From NCBI GenBank assembly GCA_918807975.1, contig OU964920.1:1438501-1502500 (forward strand): a DNA stretch of 64,000 nucleotides. Reading direction: 5' to 3'. The DNA is from Aplidium turbinatum. Lineage: Eukaryota > Chordata > Ascidiacea > Aplousobranchia > Polyclinidae. Both the position numbers and the translations under genes were made by a program. The notes under the pieces were generated by a model. It worked only from the letters and a program-made list of their open reading frames with translations, made no database searches and had not been told where the DNA came from. How positions within the stretch are numbered: position 1 is the first letter of the stretch; each line of letters begins with the position of its first letter. Below, one piece after another: positions 56,425 through 64,000 of the stretch.

Positions 56425-57660
56425 TCTCAAGGCGATGCAGAGTTTGTGCAGAGACTTATAACAAGATTTTCTTCTGCTTGATTTTCAGCAAACTACGCCA
56501 GTTTGTTGTTGATAGTTTATTGAGAAGTTTTACGTTATTTTAAGAGTTCGCTCTATATAAAGTCATCTATTTCTGTAAAATGGATGTGTGGAAGCAAACC
56601 AAACAATGAGAGCAATTAAACACCTACTTGTCAAAACAAAGTAAATTTAAGTTATCGTCTTCGTAAGATAAGCCTTGTCAAAACACTTTTAGTATAAAAA
56701 GCCGAGTCATTGCATTAAGATGTGCAAAGTAAAGAGTCAAAAGACGAGGTTACTTAAATGCCGCACTGAATGATTTTCATCGCTAATTTCGTACTTTGAG
56801 AAAGGGTGTCTTTATCTACCAGGCATCCCCCAATATGCGCCAGCTAGCGGGCACAAACCAGTAGAAAAAATACGCCACAAACAACTCAAGCAGCAAGCAC
56901 AGTGGTTACGACATAAACGATTGACAGCATCATATTGTGACATCACAAAGTAGATTAATTTGTTCATGATGATGGCAGCTACGAAATACTGCACTAGGCT
57001 ACTTTTTCCCAAAATGATGTGCAGAGTTACAGCCATGCAATAGTCACACAGTGTTGCCAGATAGGAAACTTTGTCCTCAATATAGGGACAAAACATTGAG
57101 GTTTTTAGGTACAAAATCGAAACTGCGAAAATATCTAGATTCCGGGAAGTGAAACCTGCACAAAAGTCTGGCAGGATCGGGCAACCTTCTTTAAATACCA
57201 TGGAGACATTGGCAGAACAGCCTCGACAGCAGGTGAAAAAATACCTTTTTATTTAGAGATCACCTTAAATTGCATTACAAAAAAGTGCTCCTGACATGAA
57301 ATTGCGAATGGGTACTTTGCAAAGCAGCAGGGAGAATTCTTTTCCCGGGTTCTGCTAACACTGCGACACTTCGAGTTATTAAAGGTTGCTTTCAAAAGAA
57401 ATAATTTAATTGAGCTTCAAAACCAAAGCAAGCACTTTGTTACCACCAGACCAAAAAGCACAAATGCAACAATACTAGCACCAGTCTATACACTTCAAGA
57501 TTTCTTGAAGGCATGACAAGATTTTAAAGTGCTACTCTTTCCATAAAAAACGGCTCTTATCAAACACGGGGCTGGAACAACGATAAACAATGAGGTGCAC
57601 CCCAAGAAAATAGTGTTGAGGGTTCCAACAATGGGAGCTCCCGATTGAGGTGGGACTGCA
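56425..57660. other. Intergenic; one hAT-like end
   Basis: CAGTGTTGCCAGATAGG near 57050 is a typical hAT start, and CGGGCAACC near 57180 could be its decayed partner. No gene was seen. Confidence 0.4.
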
Positions 57661-57762
57661 GGGTAACAGTCGCCTGCATGACAGAGTGCGCTCGAAACAG
57701 CGTCGGTGTGACTCCGTCGAGAGCATGCAGCTGTGTCCCTGGCAAAAACTTCATGGCACATC

Positions 57763-58030
57763 CAGGCCCGGATTTAGGGGGGGGGCAGAGGGGCAGGTGC
57801 CCCGGGCCCCCTGACTTTTGAAGGGCTTCCCTGCTTGGAAAAAATACGATTTTGTGTTATTTTTTTCCTTTCAGCCTTTAAAGTTTCTGCAAAATGCTGT
57901 GAGGTGCTGGATTAATGCTACTGTAGACTTAGAGGTGGTTTTTTTGCGCCGTAGGCGCAAAAAATTTTTTTGCACGGGGCCCCTGATCTTAAAGTGCCCC
58001 GGGCCCCCCCATCAGCTAAATCCGGTCCTG
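57763..58030. mobile_element. hAT element, 268 bp (CAGGGCCGGATTTAG family)
   Basis: GGCACATC repeats exactly at 57755-57762 and 58031-58038. The ends are CAGGCCCGGATTTAGG and, inverted, CAGGACCGGATTTAGC. It shares its ends with 20313-21038 and carries GGTGCCCCGGGCCCCC strings at both sides. It inserted into what looks like a family 2 SINE (57671-57750). Confidence 0.9.
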
Positions 58031-58038
58031 GGCACATC

Positions 58039-58872
58039 TGAATTGTAGCAGTTGGAGTGGTGAATGTGCAATGTTTTGCTGCTAATTGATTCCTTTATCT
58101 CTATTTGTAGTCACACGGTAGGATATGTGTTCACAATGGACGCGAAATGAAATAATTGTTACCACAATAAATGGACATCGTTTCAACGTAGAATCAACGT
58201 ACAACAATAAACAACTCATGCTGACGTACAACAATATGGTGACGTCACACTCACAGTCATAGAACAAGAAAAATACGAATGTACAAGTTTGAGACGACAA
58301 ATAACACTTTGTGGTGTAACAAAAGGTAACTAACTTCAAGCAGCATAACCAGCACGTGGGAACGATGACAATAGCTGGCACCCTCTGACGCCGTGAGTCG
58401 TTACTTAGAACAACAATCTGTACATTGCTACGTAGAATCTCAAGTCAATCTGCGTTCCTTAATGCTGCGTCCCACATATAGATCCCTTGCCCCCTGCCTT
58501 AGCCACGGCCCTGATCACAAATAGTCAACAAATTTAAGCTAAATACTGTGCAAGTAAAAAACATTGCATTCGCAACACAACACTGTTAAAATAGAGTACC
58601 ATAATAACACTGACATATTTACGGTATGTTGATCCAATGTGATTTCAAGTTAATTTACCGTAGAAATGCAACATACATCCTTGCATACAGCGAAATACAA
58701 AACCACTACATGGGATTTACTTTTAGCGCCCTTCATGCTTTGTACACTAGGTGGGGTTGTGATAAGTGACGACTCGATCTTGAATCAAAACGCGCGGCCT
58801 GTTGATTGTCCAATCGCGTGCAAGCGGTTAAAACTACAGTTCACAATGACGTCATAAAAGCAAACAAGTAAA
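58039..58872. other. Downstream flank of calsyntenin
   Basis: No gene. A sequence ending AGCCACGGCCCTG near 58514 looks like a single hAT-type end. The calsyntenin 3' UTR should lie at the right side of this stretch, but I could not place its polyadenylation signal. Confidence 0.4.
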
Positions 58873-61800
58873 TCAATTGTCCCATTCATATGAATCGTCA
58901 ACCGCCTTCTGACGAGCGCCGGGTGCACGATCATCACTGTCATCACCACGATCATCTCTGTCATCATCACGATCATCTCTGTCACAGATCTCATCTTCGT
59001 CCAGCTCAGAGAAATCATAATCGCTAGCATCTTCTCCTCCTCCGGACTCTCTCTGGAAAACATGTTGTTTCAGACTGAGAAAGCCTTTCAGGAAGATGTT
59101 CCAGAGCACATCTCTGTTATCACAAAGGTAGAGCACAGGCAACAATTCAGTCAGAAAAAGACATTTTTTACATTGTTGATGTTCAATCAATGCCAAAACG
59201 AAGAGATGATTGAGTCTTTATCCTCGGACTGGGAAAGCTTCTTGCAGAGCTTAATCCTGGTAGTTTCGCATACTTGTAGAGGCTTTGTATCACTGACGTA
59301 GGCCCGGTCACCGAGATTGACAAGTGTTGTTGCCAGGGTATTACTCCATCCATTAGATGCCGCTGAATGGAGAGCGATCCTTAACGTGCGTTGCTCCAGC
59401 GCACACCCCGAGAGTCAAACCAGCGGCGCTTAATCTTGTAGCTTCTTCGTTCCAGAAGTCACGCGCTAACCAACTGAGCTATCTGGGCGGAAGATTAGCT
59501 GACAGAGCAAAGTTTTCCACAGTTGCCGTTGACTTGCGACCAAAGACGCAGAAGACAATCACCGCCCCAAAGGACAAATGGCAAAACTCGATGAAAGTAA
59601 TTTCTTTGTGATCCCTTTGAATTGTAAGCAAGTGGAACAAAATGGCAATCATCAAGATATGAAAGAAAAATACAAATTGCGAATATTTTCGGCTGTATAC
59701 AATACATATAGCCATGGTCAAGCATTTGACAAACTGGTTCACATAGTGACAGCTCGTCCCTAAGATCAGCAGGTGTGCAGCTCCCCAATTCTTTCAGAAG
59801 GAGGAAGAGGTTCAGATATATTCATACGAGATAAATTAATTTTTGTAGCTTATTCAACAAATTTTGACTTAGCAACACATTTTTAAATGGTAACAAACTT
59901 CAACAACTAATGTATTTAGGTTAGCAACTAACTAACTAACTTTAATAACTTTCTCACCTCCATCGGGTTTACAGTGATTGTCATTGCCGAGTCATCCCAA
60001 TCTAAATCCCCTTCCTCCACATCATAACAGACATGCTCCTTGACAACTTCTTCTTCATCATCTTCTTGCTCCGGACATCCACTGAGCTCTGAACATCCAC
60101 TGAGCTTGGTGTGAGCTGTAATGATGAGGACAACAACCACCATCCCACAGACACAAACGCCAATCACCAAAGCAGCAGCATTGGCTGAGGTCTTGGAATC
60201 TATAAAGTAATCCCTAAGATGAAAGTCACAACCACTTTGAAGAACAAAGGAGGATGTCAAATTTGGGATGTTATTGGAAGATTTCTTTCACCTTGTTTCG
60301 ATGTAATCTTTCACCTCCCGTACACTCAATAACATAACATAGGATGCCAATAAGTGAGTATCATCACATGAGCATACAGGCTAAGTGATTATTGTTGAGA
60401 GATTCTACTTCGACTTATTCACTACAGTTGGAGAGTCACTTTTGACTGCTTTGGAAAACGTTGCAACGCTATCAAAATTCTCATTGACGATATTGCAACA
60501 TTGAAAATAGTTTTCAAACAATCAAAAATTTCAAAATGAAAAAACCTTACACTGAAATGCGAGTTTAGTCTGACTGATAATTGACTCTTCTAGCGTGGAC
60601 AGACAATATATCACTTCGTGTACCGCAATCTAATGTCGCTGTCGCCTGCATAGCCGAGAGCACTGTTTGGCGTTTAAAAGGGCGCCGGTTCGATACCGCT
60701 CAAGAACATGCGGCTGTGTCTTTAGCAAGATACTTAATTATATGCTTGAAAACAAAGTGTGGGCATCCTTGTAGATTTTGTTTAAATCTTCAACCACCGG
60801 ACATACCATGTAAGCATGTAAGCTTAACATCTCTATTATTCTCACATGACTGATCAGGAGGAAGTAGGAACTGCTCCTCAAACGGATCCTCTTGGTCAAC
60901 CTCATGGAGTCTCAACTCTCCATCTCGATCTCTTGCAACCAATGGAGCTGGTAGGATGTGGGAGTTCATTGATCTTGGAGGAGTTTCATCGGGTATTGCG
61001 ACAGGAAGGAGTTTGACTCCACCCTGCTCTACAACCTGCAAAAGCAACGTTACAACAACGTGTGATTACACCCCCTCTATTACACTCTTCAGCGATGTTT
61101 TGAGATAATCCCAGTAGTTATGTTAAAGTGTATTGAATAAATTATCTTAAACACAACAAAAACACTTTTTAGGAAAAGAAAAACACTTTTTAGGTAGAAA
61201 ATAATTCAGTTAAGCAAGTTTCTCAAATGTTTAGATTTGACCATATTTTTGTTGTGATAGTGTATTTATTCTTTAGTATTTCTTTTAAAAATATTTTTCT
61301 TATAGGCTTGAAAAGGGCTGATAACTAGCCGAAAACGTTCGCTTATTGTTTTTGTTAGTATGTTAAATGTAGTTTTGTTGCTGAGTTATGTATGTTCATG
61401 GAGAATAGTTTCAAACTTGAAAAAAATTAGCTTTCAATAAGCAACATTCTAGAAATCGTTTTGTTGTTTGCTGAAACCGATTTATTGAAGGCCACGACCT
61501 GCTACCACTCTTCATCGATGGGGCTATCAAAACACACCAATCTATCCAAATTGCGAAAAAAGCAGGCAAACTGTTGATCATTTGACTTTAGACAGTCCCT
61601 GGACTGCACTGCCCGGTGGTTTCAATATAGTTTACTAACACGAAAATATATTTCAAAACTATTTCAAATATATTTCAAAACGGAAATATATTTCAAAACT
61701 AACTAAAAGACAACGAGCGTCAAGTGTGAAAACGCCAAACAAAACTACTGTTGAAGACCAGCTTCAGTTGTCGTCTGGAATCGAACTAGGAACCTCTAGA

Positions 61801-63490
61801 TCCTAGAGGATCCTTTAGATTTGCAGCATAATAACGTAGCCGCTTGCAGTAGTCACAAGTAGTTCAGACAGTAACCGGCAACGGTAGCCTGACACCCGCT
61901 CACTGTAACCACGAGCAAAGCGTTTCATATCTGTGATGCAACGCACAAGAAGATGCTTTTACGTTGGATCGAATCAGGTTTCAAACATTTTGAAAATCTT
62001 TCACAGCTTAAGATTGTACGGACTGCACACAATCTACTCAAGGCGTGATAAAAACGAACTGGGTTAAATTACGTCCAACGCTGTTCGTTCAACAAACCAG
62101 GCAGTCAAAGCGATGATTAATTTTAAGTTCATGTTTTATTTATGGCGAGATCACTCACAGAAACCATATGGACGTTGCTATGGTAACGGCCGTTCAGCTC
62201 CGAGCAGAAGAGGTAGAAGACATCCTCATCAAAGTTCTGACCATCGTCCTTGTAGACAACTCCTCGCAACACGGCTTGATAAGTGGCAACCGGTTGAATG
62301 CCTTTGTGAAATGATGCGGGATGAAAGTTATGCGGCCAAAGCAGGAAACGGAGATTAACAATCTGACAACTTTTCTACTGCAGTACAGAAGTCTTAAAAT
62401 TGTTTGGGTTATAATAAGTGGAAAAAAATAGAATATATTTTTAGAAAGTAAGTACTGTGGGTAGCCTCTTGCCCCTTAAAAACAACCAACAATTTTTTCC
62501 ACTAAATCATCAATATTTCATAATTCATAAAATATGCAAATGATGATACGTAACAATACTAGTATGTGACGTCAACGTCAGTCATTTAACGGTGAATTCA
62601 AATTACAAAGTTTCGTGTGCACGATTCTACAAAAAGGTTGGACGAGTGCCGACAGTTTGGGTGCTGGTCAGATGCTGATGCTTCATGGTAGGTTGGTGAT
62701 AGTAGGGTGGGGGCGATGAAATCTATCTACAGTATATTATTTAACGTCTCTTGTTCCCGTATTGCGAGGGTTGGGCGTCAACGAACGTCCACTTTGTCTG
62801 ATTGCATTTCCCAATGCCACCCGGTCCTGAGGCTCGACCGGAACAAAATATCGCAAATCGTTTTGGGAAGCAAAATTTTATTGGAACAAATTTCAAACGT
62901 ACCGCGCATGCCCTAAACAGTCCATACAAATGTGGCACCAATTCACTACCAGCCCCATGTCCCCTAAGAATACATTTTCTTCTTTAAGCGATGCAAAGTT
63001 AAAAACAACAATATTAAAGTAAACGCTCTATACCTCGAATAGTGATTCCATTGTCGCGCTTCTCCATCTCCAGCAGGTTTCCAGAGAGTAAATGTTTGGG
63101 GCGAACCTCCAATACACCCCCTCCCTCGCCTCTCATCTTGTTTATGACGCAACTGTCCAGATTGTGACTCGGTAGCGACGGTTCTGAAAGATGACAGACG
63201 TTTGTTTGTTTTGAAGGCTGCAAAATAGAAGCAAGCCTCACGCGAGTTAGACGAATGTAAGAAAATCACTTATCTTACCAGAAGTGACGTTGAAACCCGA
63301 CGTGACGTTGGAACCGGAAGTGATGACGATGTTATCAAATAAATGAAGGTCATGGCCTTTGACACTGTCTGGTGACCGAGAGATTATGTTATCCCCATTT
63401 ATGGTGATAAGGGGGTCTGGTGGGGGTAGAACGTCTACGACCATTTGGAATGGGGGCACGAAGGGGCAAATCTTGGCAGTCGGTGTGCAT
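58873..63490 (-). CDS. CLSTN: Calsyntenin, C-terminal part (6 exons, continues past right edge)
   Basis: Type I membrane protein of the cadherin superfamily; it links vesicle cargo to kinesin-1 and acts at synapses. Exons in gene order: 63279-63490, 63034-63183, 62159-62301, 60846-61035, 59958-60199, 58873-59052; all phases agree. The extracellular part shows PLITINGDNIISR, LDSCVINKM and ATYQAVLRGVVYKDDGQ followed by YLFCSELNGRY, matching the region of vertebrate calsyntenins after the LNS domain. AALVIGVCVCGMVVVVLII is the membrane helix. The tail has EGDLDWDDSAMTITVNPME, the kinesin light chain-binding W-acidic motif. The last exon is an acidic DRDD-type repeat ending YEWDN, a shortened form of the second W-acidic motif. 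The last intron holds a family 1 SINE, the intron before it a family 2 SINE, and the next a partial R1 repeat. N-terminal cadherin repeats lie outside the window. Confidence 0.92.
59211..59490 (-). repeat. tRNA-derived SINE, family 1, near full length, in calsyntenin intron
   Basis: Minus strand: CCGCCCAGATAGCTCAGTTG (A-box-like), GGTTTGACTCTCGGGG (B-box-like), then the shared body and TCCGAGGATAAAGACTC tail. This is the best-preserved copy. Confidence 0.9.
60640..60735 (+). repeat. tRNA-derived SINE, family 2, in calsyntenin intron
   Basis: GCATAGCCGAGAGCACTG is A-box-like and GCCGGTTCGATACCGCTC is B-box-like, followed by CATGCGGCTGTGTCTTTAGC. It matches 63598-63710. Confidence 0.75.
61203..61390 (+). 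repeat. Interspersed repeat, family R1 (copy 3, partial)
   Basis: AGTTTCTCAAATGTTTAGAT, then GGCTTGAAAAGGGCTGATAA and TGTTAAATGTAGTTTTGTTG, align with 33745-33935. Confidence 0.75.
61740..61860 (-). repeat. tRNA-like sequence in calsyntenin intron
   Basis: Minus strand reads GCGGCTACGTTATTATGCTG and later CCTAGTTCGATTCCAGACG, a good B-box match. It contains a CTCTAGGATCTAGAG palindrome where an anticodon arm would be. It is probably another SINE or foldback-arm relic rather than a working tRNA gene. Confidence 0.4.
62302..63033. other. Calsyntenin intron, nothing recognised
   Basis: No repeat or conserved frame identified in this 0.7-kb intron. Confidence 0.4.
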
Positions 63491-63597
63491 CTAAACGTAG
63501 CAATAAATGATGAACGTTTGCTCGTGTTATGGTTCGACTCGACGCTTCGAGGACAAATCACAGAACACATTTTAAATATTCGACAAACTAATATGTC

Positions 63598-63710
63598 CGC
63601 TGCAGAGCCTAGCAGTGAGAACGGTGGATCAGAGTTCCAAAAAGGCGCCGTTCGACACCGCTCAAGAGCATGCGGCTGTGTCTAAGGCAGGACACTTAAA
63701 GGCATGCTGG
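63598..63710 (+). repeat. tRNA-derived SINE, family 2
   Basis: GCAGAGCCTAGCAGTGAGAA is A-box-like and GCCGTTCGACACCGCTC is B-box-like, followed by CATGCGGCTGTGTCTAAGGC. It lies upstream of the first visible calsyntenin exon. Confidence 0.7.
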
Positions 63711-64000
63711 AAGGTGGACACGAAGATTGGCTTCCTTGCCTTTCTATTCATTTGATCTAAACCTTCAAAAAGTCTGAATACGATAAGAAAGTATCAACGG
63801 AAAAGTGTAACGGCCAATGACAGCCTTGTCTAAATTTTCCAAGACACAGAAAAATTTCAAACACAAATGGAAATTTACAATGAAACTATAAAATACGACG
63901 AAAACTAAGCAGGCCACGCTATTGGATGGAAAGTACCAAAATGATGCAGCAATGTTTTAAGCAATTGATGTAAGAAATCTTCTTTTTGAAATCTATTTGA

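Noticed and set aside
59400-59490. Possible minus-strand tRNA gene
   Set aside because: A and B boxes are present, but the sequence continues into a repeated body found elsewhere and the cloverleaf stems are poor, so it is a SINE head.

Overview
The window is a piece of an animal nuclear genome. It is AT-rich, has compact introns with GT-AG boundaries, and holds five conserved animal genes in a large mass of DNA transposons and SINEs. The set (an importin-5 relative, TAF3, an Abraxas-2 relative, NAD kinase and calsyntenin) and the degree of divergence point to an invertebrate bilaterian. An invertebrate deuterostome such as a tunicate is my guess, but the sequence alone does not prove it. I recognise no bacterial genes, retroelements, CRISPR arrays or rRNA.

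Genes, left to right: (1) the 5' half of an importin-5/karyopherin-beta-3 gene on the minus strand (seven exons, 122-3069, running off the left edge); (2) TAF3, a TFIID subunit, minus strand, with an intronless 778-residue reading frame (8876-11212) carrying a histone fold at one end and an H3K4me3-type PHD finger at the other; (3) an ABRAXAS2-like BRISC scaffold gene, plus strand, six coding exons (33429-36939) whose phases join without conflict into 402 residues; (4) a cytosolic-type NAD kinase, minus strand, two coding exons (44762-47362), 420 residues; (5) the 3' half of a calsyntenin gene, minus strand, six exons (58873-63490), running off the right edge. The genes are unrelated in function; neighbourhood implies no shared pathway.

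Repeats: about a dozen hAT-type elements with 8-bp target duplications, many of them exact, at 11.4-24.6 kb, 36-42.6 kb and 57.8 kb, several nested in one another; TA-flanked elements (a decayed Tc1 with transposase at 54.9-56.2 kb, a palindromic mariner-type element at 37.6-38.5 kb, and two elements starting GGGGAAGG); TTAA-flanked piggyBac-type ends at 4.1-7.6 kb; elements with 9-bp duplications that look Mutator-like; two tRNA-derived SINE families; and several hairpin MITEs. The interval 26400-32571 is a nest of five elements. Its second layer carries a decayed transposase of a widespread but, to me, unnamed family.

Most unusual: (a) CCC/palindrome modules at the TTAA ends, with a 16-bp palindrome starting 15-16 bp from the terminus in five places; (b) short elements built from small tandem units, some with a telomere-like TTAGGG core, and mostly with 9-bp target duplications; (c) two foldback elements that carry a tRNA-like module in both arms; (d) a palindromic mariner-type element whose arm encodes a helix-turn-helix start of a transposase; (e) a 4.7-kb TA-flanked element whose empty site is preserved in a neighbouring duplicate.
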